NCBI RefSeq assembly: GCF_000191885.1
Contig: NZ_AEWI01000144.1
Span: 1-52,550, forward strand
Direction: 5' to 3'
DNA: 52,550 nt
Source: Anaerophaga thermohalophila DSM 12881
GTDB lineage: Bacteria > Bacteroidota > Bacteroidia > Bacteroidales > Marinilabiliaceae
The position numbers and the translations under genes were made by a program. Below are positions 43,264-51,350 of the stretch, in pieces. Every line of letters starts with the position of its first letter. The stretch's first letter is position 1. The notes under the pieces are model-generated. The model made no database searches and was not told the DNA's origin. It was given only the letters and a program-made list of their open reading frames with translations.

Positions 43264-43298
43264 CGAATTTAGTCGCATCTTTGATGCGACTAAATTCG
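43264..43298. repeat. Perfect 16-bp inverted repeat
   Basis: CGAATTTAGTCGCATC and GATGCGACTAAATTCG are exact reverse complements separated by TTT. No U-run follows, so it is not a standard terminator. It may be a palindromic unit or a binding site. Confidence 0.8.
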
Positions 43299-43543
43299 TA
43301 TCATTGACAACATCATAATTGATTTTTTAAGGTGTTCTCGAATTTCTTCCAGTCGTATCATTGCCGATAAAATAATTGCGTAGCCATTAGCTAAACCGAC
43401 AAATTATGACTTTAGCTTTTTAGTTATTTTTGGCTCTGGCTTGTCTAGGTTAGGTTTACCGCTTTGTTTACAAAGAAATCTGCCGCAAAAGAGCTGGTAT
43501 AAAAGTATTTTGTGTTCCATTTGACCTTATAAATTTTATACGG

Positions 43544-44017
43544 ATGAAGATTCTTTTATTAAAAGTAGGAAAAACATCTGACGAATGGCTTCGCGAAGGT
43601 GTCGGGCGTTACTATCGGCGGATAAAGCACTACTTACCTTTCGAAACAAAAATAATTCCTGATATCAGGAATGCTGGTAAAATAACGCCGGAGATACTGA
43701 AACAAATGGAAGGAGAGCTCATTCTGAAGGCTGTTGAAAAACGGGATCGCCTGGTTTTGCTGGATGAGAAAGGGAAACTCTTTTCATCGCGGGAATTTGC
43801 CGGTTTTATTGAAAATCAGATGATTGGCGGGGTACATCGACTGGTGTTTGTAATAGGGGGTGCATGGGGATTTTCTGATGCTGTTTATGAACGTGCAGAT
43901 TTGAAGATATCACTTTCGCCAATGACTTTTTCACATCAGTTGGTACGTTTGATCTTTGCAGAGCAGCTCTATCGTGCATTGTCGATATTGAACAACGAAC
44001 CTTATCATCATGATTAA
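43544..44017 (+). CDS. rlmH: 23S rRNA (pseudouridine-1915-N3)-methyltransferase
   Basis: A 157-residue SPOUT-class methyltransferase that methylates pseudouridine 1915 in helix 69 of 23S rRNA. Landmarks are MKILLLKVGKT, LVLLDEKGKLFSSREFA, FVIGGAWGFSDAVYERAD (knot region with the SAM loop) and SLSPMTFSHQLVRLIFAEQLYRALSILNNEPYHHD, the invariant end. Length is exactly that of the family. The start codon is the ATG of a TTTTATACGGATGAA string, as in two other genes here. An old miniature element begins directly after the stop codon. Confidence 0.96.
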   Translation: MKILLLKVGKTSDEWLREGVGRYYRRIKHYLPFETKIIPDIRNAGKITPEILKQMEGELILKAVEKRDRLVLLDEKGKLFSSREFAGFIENQMIGGVHRLVFVIGGAWGFSDAVYERADLKISLSPMTFSHQLVRLIFAEQLYRALSILNNEPYHHD

Positions 44018-44158
44018 TGTGTCTGCTTCTAAAAGTTCTTTTTACCAATCTCGTTGTTGCCGGAAATTTTAAGCACTTATTAACAGATAGTTAACTTCGA
44101 TTCAGGAATTCCCTGTGCCTTGGTATTGACAAAAACAGCTTTTTGGGGATATGGCTTA
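44018..44158 (-). repeat. Old, diverged TGAGTGCAG miniature element
   Basis: A 141-bp stretch with CCAATCTCGTTGTTGCC, CTTATTAACAGATAGTTAAC and TGACAAAAACAGCTTTTTG, in the order of the inverted subfamily A element. It is flanked by TTAA on both sides (44014-44017 and 44159-44162), and the left TTAA contains the rlmH stop codon. It pairs with the copy at 17215-17355. Confidence 0.65.
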
Positions 44159-44331
44159 TTAATTGTTTTTTGCACGGTTATTGTTATTTTCATGCATTGC
44201 TAAGTCGATATGAATAGTTTGTAACAAAGTCGGAGACTTAGGATAGGTTCTTCATCGAAAGGATTTTTTGATCTGGTCAGGTTAAAGATCGTGTCAGAAT
44301 GGTATTGGAAATTTCACGAAAATGAAATCTT
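44018..44331. other. 314-base spacer between rlmH and the histidine kinase
   Basis: The first 141 bases are the old miniature element. The remaining 170 bases have no clear promoter box; GGAAATTTCACGAAAATG lies just before the kinase start. Nothing else is seen. Confidence 0.55.
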
Positions 44332-44778
44332 ATGTCCGGCAAACGTTGGTGGTGGATACTCATAATACTCTTTTTTGCAGGAACAGCAACCGGTTTGTTC
44401 CTCGAATTCTTCTTTGCCGGTGCTGAAAAGGAGGATGTTGATCTCCGGCAGATTGAGCAATTGGTGCAGGAGCGTCAATTGGCGCTTAATAATATGTTGA
44501 GAGACTTTTCAGGACAAACGCTGGAGGACACTGAACTTTTGTGGCGCAAAATGGATTCGGTTTCACAAACCGGGAATGATGTTCTGGTTTTCCGAAACAA
44601 CCAACTGATTGCATGGTCGAATCAGGCGATACCTGTTCAGGAATTACACCCTGTTTTTTTGATGCAGCCTTTCATCAAACTTGAAAACGGATACTATCTG
44701 GTTCAGCAGATTCGCAGAGGTCCTTTTTTTGCTGGTTGGGCTTTTCAGAATAAAGCAGTCGTATCCTTATCAGAATAA
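44332..44778 (+). pseudogene. N-terminal part of the NtrY-like histidine kinase, ended by a frameshift
   Basis: A 148-codon frame beginning with a membrane helix (WWWILIILFFAGTATGLFLEF, about 5-27, quoted in part) and a periplasmic stretch ending LENGYYLVQQIRRGPF. After the T7 tract at 44724-44730 the frame reads 16 unrelated codons to a stop. The expected continuation, LLVGLFRIKQSYPYQNKYL, is in the next frame over and belongs to the main open frame at 44681-48022. Removing one T would join them into a protein of about 1,230 residues. It could be a true mutation, a phase-variable tract or a sequencing error. Confidence 0.8.
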
Positions 44779-47700
44779 ATATTTGAAAGACAGGTTTATG
44801 CTACCGGCAGGATTGTCTCCTTCGGTGCAAATTGTCAGACAGAAAAGTCCGCTCTACGCTCCTGTTTACGGTCTTGAAGGCGAATATCTGTTTTCGCTGA
44901 GTAACCTAAAACGCCGAAGAGGGGATGATGTAACTGGTGGATATGTTCTTGCTGCCTATCTTCTTGCCGTTTTTGCTTTATGGGGTGCTTTTTTGATGTG
45001 GCTTCAGCGTTGGCGTGATTCGAAGTGGCAGAATCACCGGCTTTTCCTGCTGATGGGTATTTACCTTCTGGTTTATTATGGATTGTTTTGGCATTGCGGT
45101 ATGTCGGCATTCAATCAGCTGGAATTGTTCTCCCCCATCCATTTCGCGGCCTCAAACTTTCTGCCGTCTCTGGGAGCACTTCTGCTCTTTGCGGTTAATG
45201 TGCTTCTTCTTTCGTTTTTGTTTTTCCGGTTTTTCCGATTTCCGTCTTTTTTAAGAAACAAAGAAAACAGGTTCTGGCTAAACATCACATTTTTACTTCT
45301 TTTTTTAGCAACTCAGGGCTGGATGCTTTACCTGATGAGGCATGTTTACGACTTGGTGGAACATTCACCAGGCCGGTCTGTATTTTTTAAAGTTATAGAA
45401 ATCAATGAAATAGCAATTATTAAAATTGCCATTCTGGCATTTCTGTTTTTTTCATTCCTCCTCCTCGCTGAAAAGGTTGTGCGATTATTTTTATTTCGAA
45501 TGCGACGGGTACAACTGTGTATTTTGATGCTGGTGTCCACACTTATCTTAGCTGTTGCATGGGGAGGCCTCGGATATGGACAAAGCGACTGGGGCATATT
45601 GTTTGCCGGATTGATTGGCATTATGCTGGTACTGGTAAAGCGCGATTACCGGTTGCATCATTCATATAATACTTTTTTGTGGCTGGTGGCTTTATTTGCA
45701 TTATATGCCGGAACAGTATTAATAGATATTACCATAGCAAAGGAGCAATCGGATCGTGAATTATTGGTCGAAAATTTATCTTATCAATTATTGCGGGAGG
45801 AAGATCCAATTGCCGAAATGTATCTCCATGATATTGAAGAACAAATAATGCGGGATGCTCCATTGCGTCAGCTTTTGGCACAAAACAACATTAATCAGCC
45901 GGCGGTCCGTAATCATTTGCTTAAATATTATTTTTATGGTTACTGGGGACGTTACGATTTACAAATTGTGCCCTGCTGGCCGGGAGGGAATGTTGTGTTT
46001 GAAGAGACCGGTGATGTCACCAATTGTTATCACTACTTTTTCTCACTTCTTGGGCAGAATGGTCATCCTATTGAAGGAAGTAAGCATTTTTATTATTTAA
46101 ACAACGATAACGGACGAGTTTCATTTTTAGGTGCGTTTCGCTTTTTCGAAGGTCATCCGCTCGAAACCACTCTTTTTATTGAGTTACAATCGAAACCTTA
46201 TTTCGAAGGACTGGGATATCCGGAGTTGCTTGTCAGCCAGAAAGAACATGAGCGACTGAAGCTTTTTGAAGAGTATTCGTATGCGAAATATGTAGACGGA
46301 AGACTGGTTAGGCGGTCGGGCGATTACGATTACCGTGGCACCTTGAGCCAGATGGATTTTAGTAATGAGTCGAAAGTCTTTGTCAAAGAAGGGGGGTATT
46401 CACATCTTGTTTTCAGACCTGAGCCGGGTACAATCGTGATTTTAAGTCTTCAGGATCGTACTGTTTCAGATATTTTCATTGCTTTTTCTATATTCTTTAT
46501 TTTCTTTTTTGTTTTCGGACTTTTACTCGTTGGACTGATACAGGCTCAGACTCTTTCTTTTTCTTTCAGGCTCTCGGTTCAAAAGCGGATACAACTCTCG
46601 TTTGTCGGATTAATGCTTTTTATTTTGCTTGTTGTTGCCGTTGGGACGGTAATCTATACGGTTAATCAGTTCAGAAACAAACACGAAGAGCTGTTGAATG
46701 ATAAGGTGCAGTCTGTCTTACTCGAACTGGAATCGAAAATCGGTCTTGAAGGCCCATTGGATAAAAGCAGCAGAGATTATCTTACTTACCAGTTACAGAC
46801 CATATCCAATGTGTTTTTCTGTGATATCAACCTTTTCGGGATAGACGGTATGTTGCTGGCATCATCCCGTCCTGAACTTTTCGAGCAGGGTTTTGTCGGC
46901 GCACAGATGAATCCTTCTGCATATTACCGGCTTGCTATTGAAGGAAAAAATCGTTTCCTGGAGCAGGAATCTATTGGAGACTTGAAATATACCTCTTATT
47001 ATGTGCCGTTCTATAACCGGGATGAAATGTTGATGGGATATGTTAATGTTCCCTACTTTGTGGCCAATAGTGAGTTGCGTGAAGAGGTCTCATCGGTGGT
47101 CATGACGGTAATAAACTTTTATCTTCTGTTTTCTTTTATTGTTATTGGTATTGCAGTATTCCTTTCGCGTCAAATTACCAGGCCTTTGAAGGTTTTGCAA
47201 AATAAGCTGGCCGACGTGAAAATTGACAAACATAATGAGAAGATCGATTATGAAGGCGATGACGAGATTGGAAGTCTTGTTGGTGAATACAACAGAATGG
47301 TAGATGAGTTGGCAGAGAGTGCCGCTAAGCTCGCCAGAACAGAGCGTGAACTTGCCTGGCGCGAAATGGCCCGTCAAATAGCGCATGAAATCAAAAACCC
47401 GCTTACCCCGATGAAGTTGAATATTCAATACCTTCAGCGCGCATGGAAAGATAATGTGCCCGACTTTGGCGTCTTTCTGCAACGGGTATCGGATACTTTG
47501 ATTGAGCAAATTGAAAAATTGTCATCTATTGCTACAGAATTCAGTCACTTTGCCAAAATGCCTGCTGCTAAAAGAGAAAATATTGATCTTCTTGAAAAAA
47601 TAAGAAGTTCGGTGACTCTGTTCTCCGGCATCCATAATGTAGAGATTAATACCGATTTTGGTGGTTATGAAAGCATTATTATCAATGCCGACAGCGAGCA

Positions 47701-48022
47701 AATTTTGGGTGTGTTTAATAATTTAATCAATAATGCAATACAGGCTATGCCTAAAGATTATATCGGGAAAATTGATATTTCGGCTTCCGTTTCGGCAGGG
47801 AAAGTGCTGGTCAAAATACAGGATAACGGAAAAGGTATCCCGGAAGAGATTCGCGAGAAGATGTTTGTCCCGAATTTCACTACCAAAACAAGTGGCATGG
47901 GACTTGGCCTTGCCATTGTAAAGGGTGCCGTGGAAAGTGCAGGAGGTGAAATTTGGTTTGAAACAGAGACCGGAAAAGGTACAATATTTTTTATTCAGCT
48001 TCCGGTTGTCTCCCAGTCCTGA
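44681..48022 (+). CDS. NtrY-like sensor histidine kinase, main part after the frameshift
   Basis: An 1113-codon open frame whose first codons (TTG at 44681) overlap the preceding frame. Family-like sequence begins at about codon 16 (FLLVGLFRIKQSYPYQNKYL). Six or more helices follow within about 75-340, then an extracytoplasmic sensor region, two further helices (about 605-660), and a double-Cache/PAS-like periplasmic segment. A helix and HAMP domain (SRQITRPLKVLQNKLADV) lead to the kinase: HEIKNPLTPMKLN with H902, NLINNAIQAM, DNGKGIPEE and GMGLGLAIVKG. The kinase core is intact and NtrY-like, but no response regulator is adjacent. Without correction at the T7 tract the N-terminal sensor is detached. 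It overlaps the RDD gene by 28 bases at the convergent end. Confidence 0.88.
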   Translation: MKTDTIWFSRFAEVLFLLVGLFRIKQSYPYQNKYLKDRFMLPAGLSPSVQIVRQKSPLYAPVYGLEGEYLFSLSNLKRRRGDDVTGGYVLAAYLLAVFALWGAFLMWLQRWRDSKWQNHRLFLLMGIYLLVYYGLFWHCGMSAFNQLELFSPIHFAASNFLPSLGALLLFAVNVLLLSFLFFRFFRFPSFLRNKENRFWLNITFLLLFLATQGWMLYLMRHVYDLVEHSPGRSVFFKVIEINEIAIIKIAILAFLFFSFLLLAEKVVRLFLFRMRRVQLCILMLVSTLILAVAWGGLGYGQSDWGILFAGLIGIMLVLVKRDYRLHHSYNTFLWLVALFALYAGTVLIDITIAKEQSDRELLVENLSYQLLREEDPIAEMYLHDIEEQIMRDAPLRQLLAQNNINQPAVRNHLLKYYFYGYWGRYDLQIVPCWPGGNVVFEETGDVTNCYHYFFSLLGQNGHPIEGSKHFYYLNNDNGRVSFLGAFRFFEGHPLETTLFIELQSKPYFEGLGYPELLVSQKEHERLKLFEEYSYAKYVDGRLVRRSGDYDYRGTLSQMDFSNESKVFVKEGGYSHLVFRPEPGTIVILSLQDRTVSDIFIAFSIFFIFFFVFGLLLVGLIQAQTLSFSFRLSVQKRIQLSFVGLMLFILLVVAVGTVIYTVNQFRNKHEELLNDKVQSVLLELESKIGLEGPLDKSSRDYLTYQLQTISNVFFCDINLFGIDGMLLASSRPELFEQGFVGAQMNPSAYYRLAIEGKNRFLEQESIGDLKYTSYYVPFYNRDEMLMGYVNVPYFVANSELREEVSSVVMTVINFYLLFSFIVIGIAVFLSRQITRPLKVLQNKLADVKIDKHNEKIDYEGDDEIGSLVGEYNRMVDELAESAAKLARTERELAWREMARQIAHEIKNPLTPMKLNIQYLQRAWKDNVPDFGVFLQRVSDTLIEQIEKLSSIATEFSHFAKMPAAKRENIDLLEKIRSSVTLFSGIHNVEINTDFGGYESIIINADSEQILGVFNNLINNAIQAMPKDYIGKIDISASVSAGKVLVKIQDNGKGIPEEIREKMFVPNFTTKTSGMGLGLAIVKGAVESAGGEIWFETETGKGTIFFIQLPVVSQS

Positions 48023-48390
48023 TTCCTTATGACCCTCGTTTCGGCCCACCGGTCGGCAATTCTTACTTTATATTTTATCAAATGATAAAGATCAAAAAGA
48101 TTCAGAATGGGAATTAGTAGTACAAGCCCCCGAATAACAGATTTCTCGGGCCATCCCGACATGGAGGCATAATGTGGTAATGTAATGGCGCGTAAGTGGA
48201 ACAATTTTTTTCCAAAACTTTGTCCATCCAGGAATGAAAACGAGTCTTTGGCCAATAAATAAATAAGTCCAAATATCCACCCGATTTTTGGGAACAGCGA
48301 TACCAATACTGCAATCATTATATCAACAAAACCGGCAAGCAATCTTTCTGAAACCGGCACTTTCTCCCAAAGTAATTTTTGATCTTCCAC
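47995..48390 (-). CDS. RDD-family membrane protein
   Basis: A 131-residue membrane protein with the RDD domain: ERLLAGFVDIMIAVLVSLF (helix 1 with the conserved Arg and Asp), IGWIFGLIYLLAKDSFSFLDGQSFGKKLFHLRA split across helix 2 and the conserved GQSFGKK loop, and RGLVLLIPILNLFDLYHL (helix 3). Function is unknown; transport or osmotic roles have been suggested for relatives. I start at GTG 48390. A TTG 18 bases earlier is part of the TATCTTTG promoter box itself. The 3' end overlaps the histidine kinase on the other strand by 28 bases. Confidence 0.85.
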   Translation of the reverse strand: MEDQKLLWEKVPVSERLLAGFVDIMIAVLVSLFPKIGWIFGLIYLLAKDSFSFLDGQSFGKKLFHLRAITLPHYASMSGWPEKSVIRGLVLLIPILNLFDLYHLIKYKVRIADRWAETRVIRNQDWETTGS

Positions 48391-48405
48391 GTCTGTTGTT
48401 TTTTG

Positions 48406-48413
48406 CAAAGATA
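48406..48413 (-). promoter_or_regulatory. -7 box of the RDD gene
   Basis: The minus strand reads TATCTTTG and ends 15 bases before the GTG start, which sets the start codon and leaves a very short leader. Confidence 0.6.
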
Positions 48414-48435
48414 GAAAACCGTCGGGAAATAAGAA

Positions 48436-49014
48436 TCAGCCGATATCTTCCATTCTGATAATGCCATTCAGGATAGCATAGACGGTGAGTCCCGATACAG
48501 TTTTTATATCCAGCTTACGGGTAATATTTTTACGATGAGAGATGACCGTATGCGTACTGATAAACAATTTTGCAGCTATTTCTTTATTGGTTAGGCCGAG
48601 AGCAACGTGTTTCAGTATTAATTTTTCGCGTGGTGTGAGTTCCTCTGTTTCCTCCTTCCCGGGAGGGACATCGCGGTATTTTTGAAGATGAAATGAGAGT
48701 TTTTCGGAAAGCTTACTTTTTGAGTCGAACACTGAAATCTGGTGGGAGGGGCTGTCTTCGGGAAGCGGAGTGTTTATAATATAAATAATTCTGGCGCTGT
48801 CGGGTAGTTTTGATACTAATTTTTCATGGCTGACAGGTAATGTGATGGCCGAATTAAGCAGAAGTATATCTGGACTGAACTCTTTCAGCGTCAACATGAT
48901 GGTGTCGGGATGACCGGCTGCCTTAACTTCGGTAATGCCGTCGGTTTGCTCTAAAAGGCTGATAAGCCCTTTGCGAACCAGATAGGATGTTTCAGCGATT
49001 AATACTTTTGCCAT
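48436..49014 (-). CDS. LuxR-type regulator with a degenerate receiver domain
   Basis: A 192-residue protein. Residues 1-115 have the layout of a response-regulator receiver (KVLIAETSYLVRKGLISLL; ILLLNSAI), but the acidic pair is replaced by E8-T9 and the phosphoacceptor aspartate by N54. The C-terminal LuxR helix-turn-helix (about 125-183) is complete: LTPREKLILKHVALGLTNKE, then STHTVISHRKNI. Phosphorylation in the standard way is therefore unlikely, and it may respond to a ligand or protein partner. It begins 7 bases after the hemerythrin-like gene, so the two are co-transcribed. Confidence 0.9.
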   Translation of the reverse strand: MAKVLIAETSYLVRKGLISLLEQTDGITEVKAAGHPDTIMLTLKEFSPDILLLNSAITLPVSHEKLVSKLPDSARIIYIINTPLPEDSPSHQISVFDSKSKLSEKLSFHLQKYRDVPPGKEETEELTPREKLILKHVALGLTNKEIAAKLFISTHTVISHRKNITRKLDIKTVSGLTVYAILNGIIRMEDIG

Positions 49015-49021
49015 TTTCAGA

Positions 49022-49759
49022 TTATCCGTGCGGGAATTTTTTGTGAAATTGCTCTTCCAGTTTTACGACCTGGGGAATGAGAACATTTTCTTCCAGAATG
49101 GTATGGTCGCTCAGATCATTTCCAAGCCTGAATATTTCTATGAGGATGTTTGTAAAGCCACAGTTGTCCGAAGGAGGAGCGAGGTATTTCAGAAGAATGT
49201 TGCGCAAATCCACAAGTTTCTCTTCTATGTCGCTGTGTTCGTTCAGAAAGTCTTTAATGGTGTAACCGCGTGCCTTTTTCAGAAAATCCGGATCGGGATG
49301 CTCTTTGTCCAGATTCTCTTCCAGCTCAAGTATGTATGGAAATATTTTTTCTTCTTCCAATCCAATGTGCGTAGTAAATTCGGTGATGTATTCCCTGAAG
49401 AATTTCAGCATCAACTGCATGTTTTTTCCTCCTGATTGATCCATTGATTCCATGCGGACAATCTCATTCTCAATTCGGGGAATATGATATTGTATATAGC
49501 ACGAATGTGTGCTGCGCAAATATTTTACCAGCCATTTCACGGGATGATTCATAAGGGTCTCACCCGGGAAAAAATCTCGTTCGTGGTACCAACGTGACAG
49601 ACTGAGAAAAAAATCCAGATCAATGCCTTCTTCCCTGCATACGGTTTGTACACTTTTGTCTTTAAATCCAAAAGGTATCTTTAATCTCTGCAAAACAGCC
49701 AGAAGTTCGAAGTTCAACTGTACCAGGTCGGACATTTTCATCGAGGGACTTATATGCAT
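49022..49759 (-). CDS. Hemerythrin-domain di-iron protein (RIC/YtfE/ScdA-like)
   Basis: A 245-residue protein. Residues 10-60 resemble the ScdA_N (DUF542) helical domain but lack its usual CC pair (LQRLKIPFGF in its place). The four-helix hemerythrin-like bundle (about 78-235) has candidate iron ligands H85, H131 with E135, H175 with E179, and H219 with E223, the same spacing class as the ligands of the iron-sulfur repair protein YtfE. Possible roles are repair of nitric-oxide or oxygen-damaged iron centres, or sensing of those gases. It is coupled to the LuxR-type regulator. A -7 box lies 29 bases upstream, with a miniature element beyond it. Confidence 0.9.
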   Translation of the reverse strand: MHISPSMKMSDLVQLNFELLAVLQRLKIPFGFKDKSVQTVCREEGIDLDFFLSLSRWYHERDFFPGETLMNHPVKWLVKYLRSTHSCYIQYHIPRIENEIVRMESMDQSGGKNMQLMLKFFREYITEFTTHIGLEEEKIFPYILELEENLDKEHPDPDFLKKARGYTIKDFLNEHSDIEEKLVDLRNILLKYLAPPSDNCGFTNILIEIFRLGNDLSDHTILEENVLIPQVVKLEEQFHKKFPHG

Positions 49760-49787
49760 CGCTGTGTTTATTTAGATTTATTACAGA

Positions 49788-49795
49788 CAAAGATA
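49788..49795 (-). promoter_or_regulatory. -7 box of the hemerythrin-regulator operon
   Basis: The minus strand reads TATCTTTG (plus CAAAGATA), 29 bases before the ATG and about 50 bases downstream of the end of the miniature element. Confidence 0.6.
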
Positions 49796-49844
49796 GTAAA
49801 AATTGGCTGGCCCTTGTTACTAACGGATGGTCTTTCTTTATTAC

Positions 49845-49988
49845 TGAGCCCGGTCTAAAAAGTATCTTTGTTGCCAAACTCGTTGTTGTTTTAAATTTTT
49901 TACATCCTCATTAACAACAAGTTAACTCCGGTATAAAAATTTAAAACGCCTTGATTTTGACAAAAATATGCTTTTTATACTGCACTCA
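49845..49988 (-). repeat. TGAGTGCAG miniature element, subfamily A, copy 6
   Basis: A 144-bp inverted copy from TGAGCCCGGTCTAAAAAG to GCTTTTTATACTGCACTCA, flanked by TTAC on both sides (49841-49844 and 49989-49992). The right flank contains the stop codon of der, which is preserved. It reads toward the hemerythrin operon. Confidence 0.9.
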
Positions 49989-51293
49989 TTACTTCTTTCT
50001 GAAAAACACATTAATCGGAACTCCCGAGAAATTCCACTTCTGCCGCAATTTGTTTTCTACAAATCGCTTATATGGCTCTTTAACGTATTGCGGGAGGTTG
50101 CAGAAGAATGCGAAAGAAGGGACTGAGGCAGGCAATTGTGTAATATATTTTACCTTAATGTATTTTCCTTTATTGGCGGGTGGCGGATAGTTTTCAATCA
50201 ACGGCAGCAGGTATTCGTTGAGTTTTGCTGTGCTGATGCGTCTCGATTTGTTCTCATAAACCTGAAGAGCTTTTTCCATAGCTTTGAAGATGCGCTTTTT
50301 CTCCGTTGCCGAAGTGAAAATAACCGGATAGTCGGTATATGGAGCCGTTTGTGTTTTCAGCATAGCCTCAAATTGCCTGGCAGTGTTGTTGTCTTTTTCG
50401 ATAAGATCCCATTTATTGACCAGCACGACAACCCCTTTCCGGTTGCGTTCAATCAGACTGAATATTTTATGATCCTGGCCTTCGAAACCTCGTGTAGCAT
50501 CAATCATCAACAGACACACATCCGAGTTTTCGATGGCCCTGATGGCTCTCATTACGGAATAAAACTCAAGGTCTTCATGAACCTTTGACTTTTTTCTGAT
50601 GCCGGCTGTGTCAACCAGAAGGAAATGGTGTCCGTATTTATTGTATTGAGTGAAGATGCTATCTCGTGTTGTGCCCGAAACCGGCGTTACAATATTTCTC
50701 TCTTCTCCGATAAGGGTGTTTATCAGGGATGACTTCCCGGCATTCGGGCGACCTACGACGGTAAATTTTGGAAGTTCTGTGTCTTCTTCTCTGTTTTTTC
50801 CCGGAAGGAGAGTTACGAGATGGTCGAGCATATCACCCGTTCCGGAACCGTTAATGGCCGAGATGGGGTAAAGATTATTGAGCCCCATTGAGTAAAAATA
50901 GGAGGCTTCAGGGATTAATGAATGGTTGTCTACTTTGTTTACGGCAATAATAACGTTTTTTGCTTTTTTCCTCAGAATTTCGGCGACCGCTTCATCATAA
51001 TCAGTGACGCCTGTCGAAACATCAACAACGAAAAGAATAACGTCAGCCTCTTCAATTGCAATAAGCACTTGTTGGCGTATGGCTTCTTCAAATTGATCTT
51101 CGGAATTGATGGCATAACCACCGGTATCTACCACCGAAAAACCTACGCCGTTCCACTCCGCTTTTCCGTAAATCCGGTCACGTGTGACGCCGCTGGTCTC
51201 ATCAACAATTGCCTGACGAGATTCTGTCAGTCGGTTGAAAAGGGTCGATTTTCCTACGTTCGGACGTCCTACTATGGCTACTATGTTACCCAT
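49989..51293 (-). CDS. der: Ribosome-associated GTPase Der (EngA)
   Basis: A 434-residue GTPase for maturation of the large ribosomal subunit, with two tandem G domains. Domain 1 has [13 protein letters not shown] and NKVD. Domain 2 has [18 protein letters not shown] and NKWD. A KH-like domain follows ([19 protein letters not shown]) and a basic end (FFRKK). Length is standard. Its stop codon lies in the 4-bp duplication of a miniature element. A -7 box is present at 51343-51350. Era lies just upstream on the same strand. Confidence 0.97.
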   Translation of the reverse strand: MGNIVAIVGRPNVGKSTLFNRLTESRQAIVDETSGVTRDRIYGKAEWNGVGFSVVDTGGYAINSEDQFEEAIRQQVLIAIEEADVILFVVDVSTGVTDYDEAVAEILRKKAKNVIIAVNKVDNHSLIPEASYFYSMGLNNLYPISAINGSGTGDMLDHLVTLLPGKNREEDTELPKFTVVGRPNAGKSSLINTLIGEERNIVTPVSGTTRDSIFTQYNKYGHHFLLVDTAGIRKKSKVHEDLEFYSVMRAIRAIENSDVCLLMIDATRGFEGQDHKIFSLIERNRKGVVVLVNKWDLIEKDNNTARQFEAMLKTQTAPYTDYPVIFTSATEKKRIFKAMEKALQVYENKSRRISTAKLNEYLLPLIENYPPPANKGKYIKVKYITQLPASVPSFAFFCNLPQYVKEPYKRFVENKLRQKWNFSGVPINVFFRKK

Positions 51294-51342
51294 GTGCTTT
51301 TACTGGTTAGTTAGTTTGTGCCTGATGCTTGAAAAATGGGTG

Positions 51343-51350
51343 CAAAGATA
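51343..51350 (-). promoter_or_regulatory. -7 box of der
   Basis: The minus strand reads TATCTTTG (plus CAAAGATA), 50 bases before the ATG. Confidence 0.55.

Larger units (their letters stand above)
42621..43543. other. 923-base spacer: promoter, hairpins and repeats
   Basis: The divergent spacer between wzi and rlmH. From left: a -7 box (42645-42652), a minus-oriented terminator hairpin (42680-42717), a composite repeat (42918-43146), an AAATGG/CCATTT hairpin near 43213-43233, a perfect 16-bp hairpin (43264-43298), and a partial repeat end at the rlmH start. No gene is supported inside it. Confidence 0.65.
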
